Source of the DNA: Gammaproteobacteria bacterium
Lineage (GTDB): Bacteria > Pseudomonadota > Gammaproteobacteria > Pseudomonadales > Ketobacteraceae
Direction of reading: 5' to 3'
Length of the DNA stretch: 64,000 nt
NCBI GenBank assembly: GCA_013178375.1
Contig: JABLXQ010000018.1
Coordinates: 49,730 to 113,729, forward strand
Of this stretch, positions 50,019-60,618 are shown piece by piece (positions within the stretch are counted from its first letter, which is position 1; every line of letters begins with the position of its first letter). A model generated the notes under the pieces. That model was not told the DNA's origin. It saw only the letters and a list, made by a program, of their open reading frames with translations, and ran no database searches. A program made the position numbers and the translations under genes.

Positions 50019-50097
50019 CCGCGCACGGCCCGGATGGCCGGCTCCGCCGGGGAAATTCCCTCCCGGTTCAGGGGTATATCCGTCGCGACCCGCCATG

Positions 50098-50103
50098 TAC
50101 AAT
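50098..50103 (+). promoter_or_regulatory. Candidate -10 for map-glnD
   Basis: TACAAT at 50098-50103 lies 95 nt before the map ATG in the divergent rpsB-map region. The hexamer 17 bases upstream (TATATC) is a poor -35, so this is a weak prediction. Confidence 0.35.
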
Positions 50104-50197
50104 GAGCCCCTTTGTCCGCAGCGGCCTTGTGTGCCGGAACTCGCGGGCTGCAAAGGCACCACCACAACTGACATCACCGGGATAGAAATCGCATTAC

Positions 50198-50983
50198 ATG
50201 ACCATCATCATCAAGACGCCGGAACTGATTGAAAAAATGCGCATTGCGGGACGACTGGCGGCAGAAGTCCTTGAAATGATTGGCGAACACGTCAAGCCCG
50301 GCGTCACCACCGAGGAACTGGACCGCATCTGCCACGAATACATAGTGAACGTGCAGCAGGCCATTCCCTCGCCCCTCAACTATCGCGGCTATCCCAAATC
50401 CATCTGCACCTCGGTCAATCATGTAGTCTGCCACGGCATTCCCAGCGACAAGAAAGTCTTAAAGAGGGGAGACATCGTGAACGTCGATATCACGGTGTAC
50501 AAAAACGGGGTTCATGGCGATACCAGCAAGATGTTCATAGTGGGAGAAGCCTCGATCCAGGCGGAGCGGCTGATCCGGGTAACCCAGGAGTGCCTGTATC
50601 TGGGGATCAAAATGGTAAAGCCGGGTGTGCGGCTGGGGGATATCGGCCACGCCATCCAGCAGCATGCCGAGAACAACCATTTCTCGGTAGTGCGCGAGTA
50701 TTGCGGCCACGGCATCGGCGAGGGCTTCCACGAGGAACCCCAGGTACTGCACTACGGCCGCCCCAATACCGGCGTGATGCTGGAGCCAGGCATGATTTTC
50801 ACCATTGAGCCCATGATCAACGCCGGCAAGCGCTTCACCAAGCTGCTGCCGGACGAGTGGACGGTGGTCACCAAGGATCACAAGCTGTCGGCCCAGTGGG
50901 AGCACACCATTCTGGTGACCGACACCGGTTTTGACGTGCTGACCCTGCGCAAGGAAGAAGCCGGCGTCTTTGGCCCGGCTTGA
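50198..50983 (+). CDS. map: Methionine aminopeptidase type I
   Basis: Map removes the N-terminal Met from nascent proteins with small second residues. The 261-residue pita-bread enzyme has the five metal ligands in their family contexts: VNVDITVYKNGVHGDTSKMF (two Asp), REYCGHGIGEGFHEEPQVLHYG (His), FTIEPMINAG (Glu) and SAQWEHTILVT (Glu). His in VVCHGIPSD aids catalysis. ATG at 50198. It diverges from rpsB and its end is 13 nt before glnD, a conserved arrangement. Confidence 0.97.
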   Translation: MTIIIKTPELIEKMRIAGRLAAEVLEMIGEHVKPGVTTEELDRICHEYIVNVQQAIPSPLNYRGYPKSICTSVNHVVCHGIPSDKKVLKRGDIVNVDITVYKNGVHGDTSKMFIVGEASIQAERLIRVTQECLYLGIKMVKPGVRLGDIGHAIQQHAENNHFSVVREYCGHGIGEGFHEEPQVLHYGRPNTGVMLEPGMIFTIEPMINAGKRFTKLLPDEWTVVTKDHKLSAQWEHTILVTDTGFDVLTLRKEEAGVFGPA

Positions 50984-50996
50984 ACTGGGTCCCGAC

Positions 50997-53693
50997 ATGA
51001 AAACCCCTCTCGTCACGGAACTGAAGCAGGATCCCGAGCTGTTCGACCCCGAGCGCTTTGCGCAGTGGGTGCAGGAACTGGGGTCGGTGCCGAAGGCATT
51101 CCGTCACGCCATAAAGGAAGCGGATACGGTGCTGGACCGCCGCTTCCGCAATATGGAAAACATCAAGCTGATCATCCGCCGCCGCGCCTGGACGATGGAC
51201 CAACTGATGAAGCAGCTGTGGAACCAGCTAGGATGTTCAAAGGCCGATGACATTGCCCTGATGGCGGTGGGCGGTTATGGCCGCGCCGAACTGCACCCCC
51301 ATTCCGATATCGACCTGCTGATCCTGCTGCAGGAAAGCAGCAATGCCGAACAATATCGCGCTGACCTGGAACTGTTCGTCACCCAGCTGTGGGACATCGG
51401 GCTGGAAGTGGGCCACAGCGTGCGCTCCATCGATGAGTGCACAAACTTGGCCCGTGACGACATCACCATCGCCACCAACCTGATGGAATCACGCACCCTG
51501 TGCGGCAATCCGGCGCTGGGCGTCCGGATGCAGAAAGCCACGGCGCCAGACAAAATCTGGAACGTGGTGGATTTCTTCAGCGCCAAATGGACCGAACAGA
51601 TCGCCCGCCACAACAAGCACAACAATACCGAATACAATCTGGAGCCGGACATCAAGAACGCGCCCGGCGGCCTGCGCGACATCCAGACCATCGGCTGGGT
51701 GGCCAAGCGCTATTTCAACGCCAACCGGCTCAGCGATCTGGTCAATCAGGGTTTTCTGACCGCAGAAGAGTACGACATGCTGAATGCGGGACAGTCCTTC
51801 CTGTGGGAAGTACGCTATGCCCTGCACATCCTCACCCGACGCAGCGAAAACCGCCTGCTGTTCGACCATCAGCGCGCCGTGGCGGAAATACTGGGCTATC
51901 GCGACAGCAACGCCAATCTGGCGGTAGAAAAATTCATGAAGCGCTATTACCGGGTAGCGCTGTCGGTGTCGCAGCTGAACGATATGCTGCTGCAGCATTT
52001 CGACGAGGCGATCCTGCGGGCCGGGCAGCCGGAAACCGTCACGCCCATCAACAAGCGCTTCCAGATCCGCAACGGTTTCATCGAAACCACGCATGATAAA
52101 GTTTTCGAGTACACGCCATCGGCGTTGCTGGAAATTTTTCTGATCCTGGCGCAGAACGAGCGGATTGAAGGCATTCGCGCCGCCACGATCCGCCAGATCC
52201 GTGATCACCGCCATCTGGTGGACGACAAGTTCCGCAACGACATCCGCAACATTTCCTTCTTCATGGAACTGCTGCGCTCGCCCAACAAGATTTACACCCA
52301 GCTGTACCGCATGAAACGCTACGGCATTCTGGGCAACTATATTCCGTCGTTTGGCCAGGTCATCGGCCAGATGCAGTACGACCTGTTCCACATCTACACG
52401 GTGGACGCGCACTCGCTGCATGTGCTGCGCAACATGCGCATGTTCCGTCACTCGGAAGTGAAGAAAGATTTCCCGATCGTTCACATGATTTTTCACCGTC
52501 TGCCGAAAATCGAGCTGCTGTACATCGCCGGTCTGTTTCACGATCTGGCCAAGGGGCGTGGCGGTGACCATTCCGATCTGGGCTCGGTGGATGCGTACAA
52601 CTTCTGCATTCACCACCGGCTGAGCAAATGGGATGCGAGCCAGGTGTCGTGGCTGGTGCAGCACCATCTGCTGATGTCGCTGACAGCACAGAAAAAGGAT
52701 GTGTCCGATCCGGACGTGATTCATGAATTCGCCACCAAGGTAGGCGACCAGGTGCGACTGGATTATCTGTTCGCCCTCACCACCGCCGACATCATGGCCA
52801 CCAATCCCAACCTGTGGAACGGCTGGCGGGCATCGCTGCTGCGGCAACTGTACGCCGAGACCCGGCGCGCATTGCGGCGCGGCCTGGAAAATCCGCTCAA
52901 CCGGCAGGACTGGATCGAGGAAACCCGCGACAAGGCACTGGCATTGCTGCAGAACCGGGGCATTGCGCAGGAAAAAGTGGTCGCGCTGTGGGAACACCTG
53001 GGCGACGATTATTTCCTGCGGGAAACCTTCGCCGATGTGGCGCGCCATACGGAAGCGATCTTGAACCATCCGGAAAACGGCGGCCCGCTGGTGTTGCTGG
53101 GCAAGGCCGACGATCGCAACTACCAGGGCGCGGCGGAAGTGTTCGTGTACACACAGGATGCGCCCAACCTGTTTGCGGCAACGGTGGCCGCGCTGAGCCA
53201 GCTCAACCTGACCATCGCCGACGCGAAGATCATTACCTCCACCAGCAATTTCAGTCTGGACACCTATATCATCATGGAGGAAAACGGATCGCACATCGGC
53301 GACGATCCGGCACGCGCGCAACAGATCGTGAAGAAACTGCAAAAAGCCCTGGTCGACCCGAAAAAATACCCCGAGATCGTGCACAGGCGCATGCCGCGCG
53401 CGCTCAAGCATTTCCGCATTCCCACTGAAGTGTTGATCAGCAATGACATCGCCCACAAACGCACGGTGCTGGAGCTGGTGGCGCTGGACCGGCCCGGCCT
53501 GCTGGCGGAAATCGGCCGTATTTTTCTCGACAACCAGGTGCTGCTGCAAAACGCCCGCATCGCCACTTTGGGCGAACGCGTGGAAGACGTTTTCTACATC
53601 ACCGACATGAACGGCGACATGATCAAAGATCCGGCGCTGTGCGCGCGCCTGGAGAATTCCATCAAAGAGAAACTGGACAAACCGGCTGACTGA
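50997..53693 (+). CDS. glnD: [Protein-PII] uridylyltransferase/uridylyl-removing enzyme
   Basis: GlnD senses glutamine and uridylylates or de-uridylylates PII (GlnB/GlnK), controlling glutamine synthetase and nitrogen regulation. The 898-residue protein has an N-terminal nucleotidyltransferase site GGYGRAELHPHSDIDLL at about residues 92-108, the GlnD helical linker, the HD hydrolase motif in FHDLAKGRGGDHSDLG near residue 515, and two C-terminal ACT domains (EVFVYTQDAPNLFAATVAALSQLNLTIADAKI; VLELVALDRPGLLAEIGRIFLDNQVLLQNARI). The ATG at 50997 is preferred to a TTG at 50970 that overlaps map. Confidence 0.97.
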   Translation: MKTPLVTELKQDPELFDPERFAQWVQELGSVPKAFRHAIKEADTVLDRRFRNMENIKLIIRRRAWTMDQLMKQLWNQLGCSKADDIALMAVGGYGRAELHPHSDIDLLILLQESSNAEQYRADLELFVTQLWDIGLEVGHSVRSIDECTNLARDDITIATNLMESRTLCGNPALGVRMQKATAPDKIWNVVDFFSAKWTEQIARHNKHNNTEYNLEPDIKNAPGGLRDIQTIGWVAKRYFNANRLSDLVNQGFLTAEEYDMLNAGQSFLWEVRYALHILTRRSENRLLFDHQRAVAEILGYRDSNANLAVEKFMKRYYRVALSVSQLNDMLLQHFDEAILRAGQPETVTPINKRFQIRNGFIETTHDKVFEYTPSALLEIFLILAQNERIEGIRAATIRQIRDHRHLVDDKFRNDIRNISFFMELLRSPNKIYTQLYRMKRYGILGNYIPSFGQVIGQMQYDLFHIYTVDAHSLHVLRNMRMFRHSEVKKDFPIVHMIFHRLPKIELLYIAGLFHDLAKGRGGDHSDLGSVDAYNFCIHHRLSKWDASQVSWLVQHHLLMSLTAQKKDVSDPDVIHEFATKVGDQVRLDYLFALTTADIMATNPNLWNGWRASLLRQLYAETRRALRRGLENPLNRQDWIEETRDKALALLQNRGIAQEKVVALWEHLGDDYFLRETFADVARHTEAILNHPENGGPLVLLGKADDRNYQGAAEVFVYTQDAPNLFAATVAALSQLNLTIADAKIITSTSNFSLDTYIIMEENGSHIGDDPARAQQIVKKLQKALVDPKKYPEIVHRRMPRALKHFRIPTEVLISNDIAHKRTVLELVALDRPGLLAEIGRIFLDNQVLLQNARIATLGERVEDVFYITDMNGDMIKDPALCARLENSIKEKLDKPAD

Positions 53694-53698
53694 ACACG

Positions 53699-54895
53699 AT
53701 GAACCAGGAACTGGAACTGCTGCATCCCTACCCGTTTGAAAAACTTGCCGCGCTGTTCAAGGGTGCGGAGCATCGTGGCGGCCTGCCGCACATCGCGCTG
53801 TCGATTGGCGAACCCAAGCATGCCAGCCCGGCGTTCGTGAAACAGGCGCTGGTGGACAATCTGGATAAAATGTCGGTGTACCCTGCCACCAAAGGCGTGC
53901 CGGAATTGCGTCAGGCCATCAGCCGCTGGGCCTGCAACCGTTTTAATCTGGGGGAAGGCAACCTGTGCGCGGAAACCCAGATCCTGCCGGTAAATGGCAC
54001 CCGGGAAGCACTGTTTGCGTTTGCGCAGGTGATCATCAACCGCGCCGACAATCCGCTGCTGGTATCGCCCAATCCGTTCTACCAGATTTATGAAGGCGCG
54101 GCGTATCTGTCCGGTGCCGAGCCCTATTTTCTGCCGTGCCTGGAAGAGAACCGTTTCCTTCCCGACTTCGATGCCGTGCCCGCCGAGGTGTGGCGCCGTT
54201 GCCAGATGATTTTCATCTGCAGCCCTGGCAATCCCACCGGCGCGGTGATGGACAGCGCCACCCTGCAGAAACTGATCGCGCTGGCGGATGAATATGATTT
54301 CGTGATTGCGTCCGACGAGTGTTATTCGGAGCTGTATTTCGACGAGCAGAATCCGCCGCCGGGACTGCTGCAGGTGTGCCGCCAGATCGGGCGCAATGAT
54401 TACAAACGCTGCGTGGTGTTTCACAGCCTGTCGAAGCGCTCCAACCTGCCGGGGCTGCGCTCCGGTTTCGTGGCGGGCGATGTGGCGATTCTGAAGCCCT
54501 TTTTGCTGTACCGCACCTATCATGGCTGCGCGATGCCGGTGCAGCATCAATTGGCCAGCGTGGCCGCATGGAATGATGAAGAACATGTGCGCGAGAATCG
54601 CCGCATCTATCAGCAGAAGTTCACCGCTGTGCTGGATATTCTGGGTGGCGCGCTGGATGTCAAAAAGCCGGATGCCAGTTTTTACCTGTGGCCACGCACG
54701 CCAATTGGGGAAACGGAGTTTGCCCGCCGGCTGTTCGAGCAGCAGCATGTGACGGTGCTGCCGGGGCAATATCTGTCACGCACGGTGAACGGCATCAATC
54801 CAGGCGAAAACCGGGTGCGCATGGCGCTGGTGGCGCCGCTGGAGCAGTGCGTAGAAGCAGCGGAAAGGATTCGGAGTTTTGTGCTGTCGTTGTAG
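53699..54895 (+). CDS. dapC: Succinyldiaminopimelate transaminase
   Basis: DapC transaminates N-succinyl-2-amino-6-ketopimelate with glutamate in the succinylase route to meso-diaminopimelate (peptidoglycan and lysine). The 398-residue class I/II PLP enzyme shows the Asn/Pro loop in CSPGNPTGAVMD, ASDECYSELYFDE, and the PLP lysine K246 in FHSLSKRSNLPGLRSGF, with the C-terminal Arg in NPGENRVRMALV. It starts 5 nt after glnD. Related AATs exist, but location beside dapD supports DapC. Confidence 0.92.
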   Translation: MNQELELLHPYPFEKLAALFKGAEHRGGLPHIALSIGEPKHASPAFVKQALVDNLDKMSVYPATKGVPELRQAISRWACNRFNLGEGNLCAETQILPVNGTREALFAFAQVIINRADNPLLVSPNPFYQIYEGAAYLSGAEPYFLPCLEENRFLPDFDAVPAEVWRRCQMIFICSPGNPTGAVMDSATLQKLIALADEYDFVIASDECYSELYFDEQNPPPGLLQVCRQIGRNDYKRCVVFHSLSKRSNLPGLRSGFVAGDVAILKPFLLYRTYHGCAMPVQHQLASVAAWNDEEHVRENRRIYQQKFTAVLDILGGALDVKKPDASFYLWPRTPIGETEFARRLFEQQHVTVLPGQYLSRTVNGINPGENRVRMALVAPLEQCVEAAERIRSFVLSL

Positions 54896-54968
54896 AAATG
54901 AAATTGTTTGACGAGTCAGTAGCGCCGGATCATAAATTTGGATAAGAGCGCAGAAGTTAGAATTGAAA

Positions 54969-55076
54969 GCTGGTCCGGGCAACGCTATTCCGGACCGTTT
55001 GCGGCCATGGATGGCCGCGGACGAGCGCACATGGATGTGCTTGTAGCGTGTCCGGAATAGCGTTGCCCGGACCAGC
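54969..55076. repeat. Structured palindromic element A (54-bp core, 27-bp perfect arms)
   Basis: Arms 54969-54995 and 55050-55076 are perfectly complementary over 27 bp. The 54-bp core between (54996-55049) contains two smaller hairpins: a 13-bp stem around ATGG (54996-55008 with 55011-55023, two T-G wobbles) and GCACAT-GG-ATGTGC (55027-55040), joined by AGC and followed by a 9-nt single-stranded TTGTAGCGT. The whole could fold as a three-way junction. It lies between dapC and dapD, 74 nt past the dapC stop. There is no T run, so it is not a classical terminator. A diverged copy in the opposite orientation is at 56350-56467. Confidence 0.9.
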
Positions 55077-55146
55077 GCCACGGCACCTGAAAAGAACACC
55101 TATCTCAAATCGCAAAAGTACTAAAGCAAACCCTGGAGCAACCGCA

Positions 55147-55971
55147 ATGTCGGAATTACAGACCATCATCGAAACCGCCTTCGATAACCGCAACAACATC
55201 TCGCCGACCTCGGTGGACACAAAAATCAAAGGCGCTGTACTGGAAGCGCTCGACCTGCTGGATAGCGGCAAAGCCCGCGTGGCGGAAAAAATCAACGGCG
55301 AGTGGGTCGTGAACCAGTGGCTGAAAAAAGCCGTGCTGCTCAGCTTCCGCATCAACGACAACGTCCCCATCGACGGCCAGTTCACCCAATACTACGACAA
55401 GGTGCCGTCCAAGTTTTCCGACATGACGCCGGAACAGTTCAAGGCGTCCGGCGTGCGCGTGGTACCGCCCGCCGTCGCCCGTCGCGGCAGCTACATCGCC
55501 CCCGGCGTGGTATTGATGCCTTCCTTCGTCAACATCGGCGCCTATGTCGACAGCGGCACCATGGTCGACACCTGGGTAACCGTTGCCTCCTGCGCCCAGA
55601 TCGGCAAGAACGTGCACCTGTCTGGCGGCGTCGGCATCGGCGGCGTACTCGAACCACTGCAGGCCACTCCCACCATCATCGAGGACAACTGCTTCATCGG
55701 CGCGCGTTCGGAAGTGGTGGAAGGCGTGATCGTCGGCGAAGGCTCGGTGCTGTCGATGGGCGTGTACATCGGCCAGAGCACCCGCATCTATGATCGCGAA
55801 ACCGGCGAAATCCATTACGGCAAAGTGCCGCCGGGTTCGGTGGTGGTATCCGGCACCCTGCCCTCCGCCTGCGGCAAGTACAGCCTGTACGCGGCCATCA
55901 TCGTGAAGAAAGTCGACGAGAAAACCCGCTCCAAGGTCGGCATCAACGAACTGCTGCGCATCACTGACTGA
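55147..55971 (+). CDS. dapD: Tetrahydrodipicolinate N-succinyltransferase
   Basis: DapD succinylates tetrahydrodipicolinate, providing the substrate for DapC and then DapE. The 274-residue protein has the N-terminal helical domain ([20 protein letters not shown]) and a hexapeptide beta-helix ([49 protein letters not shown]) with the catalytic Asp in that stretch and [34 protein letters not shown]. The ATG at 55147 has GGAG about 8 nt upstream; the open extension upstream crosses element A and is not coding. Confidence 0.97.
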   Translation: MSELQTIIETAFDNRNNISPTSVDTKIKGAVLEALDLLDSGKARVAEKINGEWVVNQWLKKAVLLSFRINDNVPIDGQFTQYYDKVPSKFSDMTPEQFKASGVRVVPPAVARRGSYIAPGVVLMPSFVNIGAYVDSGTMVDTWVTVASCAQIGKNVHLSGGVGIGGVLEPLQATPTIIEDNCFIGARSEVVEGVIVGEGSVLSMGVYIGQSTRIYDRETGEIHYGKVPPGSVVVSGTLPSACGKYSLYAAIIVKKVDEKTRSKVGINELLRITD

Positions 55972-56330
55972 TGCGCTCAGCCATGACCATCACTCTCTAC
56001 GGCATCCCCAATTGCGACACCGTCAAAAAAGCCCGCAAATGGCTGGAAGCGAATGGCATCGACTACCGCTTCCACGATTTTCGCAAGGACGGCCTGGATG
56101 CAAAACAGCTGAACCAGTGGCTCGATGCGCTGGGCTGGGAAACCGTGCTCAACCGCAAGGGCACCACCTGGCGGCAACTGCCGGAAGATGTGCGTAGCGG
56201 AATCAATGAAAAGTCCGCTGCGAAACTGATGCTGGAACAGCCCACTCTGATCAAGCGTCCGGTGCTGGAACAGGGCGACAGCGTTCACTGCGGTTTCAGT
56301 GAGGCGGAGTACCTTTCCAGTTTTAAGTGA
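55971..56330 (+). CDS. ArsC/Spx-like protein (YffB type)
   Basis: 119-residue thioredoxin-fold protein of the ArsC family, YffB subgroup. It begins ITLYGIPNCDTVKKARKWLEANGIDYRFHDFRKDGL, with a single Cys in the NCDT motif where thioredoxins have CXXC, and RKGTTWRQLPED and LEQPTLIKRPVLE as in the family. True arsenate reduction is not supported by the sequence alone. The gene starts at the TGATG overlap with dapD (55971) or at an ATG 12 nt later. YffB-type genes commonly neighbour dapD or dapE, a context reproduced here. Confidence 0.88.
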   Translation: MRSAMTITLYGIPNCDTVKKARKWLEANGIDYRFHDFRKDGLDAKQLNQWLDALGWETVLNRKGTTWRQLPEDVRSGINEKSAAKLMLEQPTLIKRPVLEQGDSVHCGFSEAEYLSSFK

Positions 56331-56349
56331 AGCATCGGGTGCCCACGAT

Positions 56350-56467
56350 GTGGCGGCAGGATGCGGATCTTGAATCCAGACACGCCACAAGTACATCCCT
56401 GTAGGCTCGTCTGCGGCCATCCATGGCCGCAGACGGTCCGGATTCAAGATCCGCATCCTGCCGCCAC
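56350..56467. repeat. Structured palindromic element B (54-bp core, 32-bp arms)
   Basis: Arms 56350-56381 and 56436-56467 pair over 32 bp with one mismatch (A at 56378 against C at 56439; a wobble on the opposite strand). The 54-bp core (56382-56435), read on the minus strand, matches the core of element A at 47 of 54 positions with no gaps. Its first hairpin is a perfect 13-bp stem. The outer arms have no resemblance to those of element A except the innermost TCCGGAC. It lies 20 nt past the ArsC-like gene and before the unknown gene at 56552. Confidence 0.9.
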
Positions 56468-56551
56468 CGCCCCGTGCCACCATCCCCAGCACTCCCACTT
56501 CCCTCGTCTATACTAATTCATTAAATCCACGGCCTTTTCCCAAAGGACCTC

Positions 56552-58532
<1,981 letters not shown>

Positions 58533-58535
58533 CCC

Positions 58536-58937
58536 ATGACCGATAACACACTGGATTATCTGGACGACATCGAAATCTATATGAAATCCAACGATCTGGA
58601 CGCCATGATCGCGTGGCTGACACAACAGTTCGAGGGATTCAAAATACGCAGCCAGAGCAAAAAGGGCTGCAAGTTCATCGGCACCCACCAGGGTCACGAT
58701 AGCGAAGGGATGATCGTGCTGAATGCGGGTCGCACCGGCTTTTCGTCCATCTGGATCAACAGCCGGCAGACACCCTGGGCGAATGATGTGGAACTGGGCC
58801 GCGCCGCCTTTGCGGCCCTGAACGCCACCGTGCGCTGCAACGAAAGCGCCTGGAGCAAGGGCGATGATCCGGACCGCTGGCTGCAGATCGACACCAGCGG
58901 CGAACACATCATCCAGTGGGTGACGGAAGAGGAATAA
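58536..58937 (+). CDS. Conserved hypothetical protein next to dapE
   Basis: 133-residue soluble acidic protein that I cannot assign. It starts MTDNTLDYLDDIEIYMKSNDLDAMIAWLTQQFEGFKIRSQSKKGCKFIGTHQGHDSEGMIVLNAGRTGFSSIWINSRQTPWANDVELGR and has two Cys (about residues 45 and 98). It looks like a compact alpha/beta fold without membrane segment or signal. It begins 3 nt after the dapE stop and so is almost certainly co-translated with it. Its context suggests a DapE-linked accessory role, but this is only inference. Confidence 0.75.
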   Translation: MTDNTLDYLDDIEIYMKSNDLDAMIAWLTQQFEGFKIRSQSKKGCKFIGTHQGHDSEGMIVLNAGRTGFSSIWINSRQTPWANDVELGRAAFAALNATVRCNESAWSKGDDPDRWLQIDTSGEHIIQWVTEEE

Positions 58938-58943
58938 GCGGTT

Positions 58944-59732
58944 TCAGATTACTGCGACGAGCTTGCCGCCCGCGTACATCAGCATTACCGCCAGGGCCGG
59001 GCGCAGGGCCTTGTCGGGAATCGCGCCGGTCAGGTGGCTACCGGCGTAAATGCCAGGCAACGAACCGATCAGCAGGTTCAACAACAAATGCCAATCCACA
59101 TTGCCGAAACCGGCATGCCCCAGGCCGGCAATCAAGGTCAGCGGCACCGCGTGCGCTATCTCGGTTCCGATCAGACGGGACGTCGACAACAACGGGTACA
59201 GCATGAACAGCGCCATGGTGCCCAGCGCACCGGCGCCGATCGACGTCACGGTCACCACCACACCCAGCACCAGTCCGGTGATCACCGTGGCAATATCACG
59301 GGTCCTTTGCGGCAACCGCATCAACACGAAATCACGCTTATGGGAAAACGCCATCAGGGGTTGCTTGAAGATGATGACAGCCGCAGTGAAGATCAACATC
59401 ACCCCCAGCGTGGTACGGATCAGGCTGTCGACGCTGCCACTTGTAAAACCGATGTAGTGCATGCCCAGCAGAGTCAGCAACGACGCTGGAATACTGCCCA
59501 GGGACAGAATCAGGGTAATACGCCAGTCGATGTTCTTCTGTTTCTCATGAGCCACCACGCCGCCGGCCTTGGTAACGGCGGCATACAGCAGGTCTGTGCC
59601 CACCGCCGTGGTGGCGGGCACGTTGAAATAAAGCAGGATGGGTGTCATCAGGGAGCCACCGCCAACCCCCGTCATGCCGACGATAAAGCCAACGGCCAGG
59701 CCAGCAATGACATAAGCAATTTCAAATTCCAT
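58944..59732 (-). CDS. TauE/SafE-family anion exporter (second copy)
   Basis: 262-residue inner-membrane protein with about eight membrane segments and the two family motifs: GLAVGFIVGMTGVGGGSLMTPILL near residue 10 and GVVVTVTSIGAGALGTMALFML near residue 150, plus AVGTDLLYAAVTKAGG. This matches the YfcA/TauE branch. The ATG at 59732 is the homology-supported start; an upstream in-frame codon at 59777 adds nothing recognisable. It converges on the dapE operon with a 6-nt gap. It is clearly distinct from the TauE/SafE protein at 29925-30713. Confidence 0.88.
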   Translation of the reverse strand: MEFEIAYVIAGLAVGFIVGMTGVGGGSLMTPILLYFNVPATTAVGTDLLYAAVTKAGGVVAHEKQKNIDWRITLILSLGSIPASLLTLLGMHYIGFTSGSVDSLIRTTLGVMLIFTAAVIIFKQPLMAFSHKRDFVLMRLPQRTRDIATVITGLVLGVVVTVTSIGAGALGTMALFMLYPLLSTSRLIGTEIAHAVPLTLIAGLGHAGFGNVDWHLLLNLLIGSLPGIYAGSHLTGAIPDKALRPALAVMLMYAGGKLVAVI

Positions 59733-59946
59733 TACTACTATCCGGAAAAAGAGGGTGTTAGCGCCGCATCCTAACAACCGACCAACTGCTTTAAAAAGAT
59801 TAAATTGTTAGAAGCTTATAACTGAAGGAAAAGACGAATGGATTCAATATAGCCAGCGCTTATGACGACGCACCCTTTGCCCTGACCCCGAATCCCGCTA
59901 AAGTCCCATCTGATACGGCCCACCACTTTCCAGGAGCAAACCCGCC

Positions 59947-60609
59947 ATGTCCAACACCTCCGCCCTGGATCTGCAAGCCCTCTACCCCTATTTGCTGGCA
60001 AACTCGGTGCGGGAAGACAGCCTGCTACAGCGACTGCAGGATGAGACCGCGCGCGATCCACTGGCCCGCATGCAGATCGCACCGGAACAGGGTCAGTTCA
60101 TGGAACTGATCGCGCGCCTGATCGGTGCCCGCCGCATAATCGAGATCGGCACCTTCACCGGTTACAGCAGTATCTGTCTGGCACGGGCGCTGCCGGATGA
60201 CGGCCAACTGCTGTGCTGCGACATCGACGAACACTGGACCGGCATCGCACAACGCTACTGGGAGGAAGCCGGTCTTTCACACCGCATCCATCTGCGCCTG
60301 GCACCCGCCCTCGACACTCTGGACGCGCTGCTGCGTGACGGGCAGCACAAGAGTTTCGATCTGGTATTCATCGATGCCGACAAGGAAAACTACGACGCCT
60401 ATTACGAGCGCAGCCTGCAACTGCTAGGGCCTGGCGGCCTGATTATTTTCGACAACATGCTGTGGAGCGGGCAGGTGGCGGATGAGAGCGTGCAGGACAT
60501 CGACACCGTCGCCCTGCGCGCACTGAATCTCAAACTGAAAGGGGATCAACGGGTGGATATCAGCCTGCTGCCGATGGCGGACGGCATCACGCTGGCACGC
60601 AAACGCTGA
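59947..60609 (+). CDS. Class I SAM-dependent O-methyltransferase
   Basis: 220-residue methyltransferase of the catechol/caffeoyl-CoA O-methyltransferase family (Methyltransf_3). Motif I is RIIEIGTFTGYSSICLARALP near residue 60, the ribose-binding acidic residue is in LLCCDIDEHWTGIAQRYW, and the metal-binding motif is DLVFIDADKENYDAYYERSLQLLGPGGLIIFDNMLWSG, with the metal-ligating Asp residues and Asn. ATG at 59947 with AGGAG upstream. The acceptor substrate is not predictable. The gene stands alone, convergent with the unknown gene on its right. Confidence 0.9.
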   Translation: MSNTSALDLQALYPYLLANSVREDSLLQRLQDETARDPLARMQIAPEQGQFMELIARLIGARRIIEIGTFTGYSSICLARALPDDGQLLCCDIDEHWTGIAQRYWEEAGLSHRIHLRLAPALDTLDALLRDGQHKSFDLVFIDADKENYDAYYERSLQLLGPGGLIIFDNMLWSGQVADESVQDIDTVALRALNLKLKGDQRVDISLLPMADGITLARKR

Positions 60610-60618
60610 GGGGCAGGC

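Noticed and set aside
51489..53549. 686-codon open frame opposite glnD
   Set aside because: Antisense shadow of glnD with no recognisable domain.
54969..55076. Element A as an ordinary rho-independent terminator of dapC
   Set aside because: No T run on either side and a 54-nt structured core with a diverged copy elsewhere; a simple terminator would not need these.
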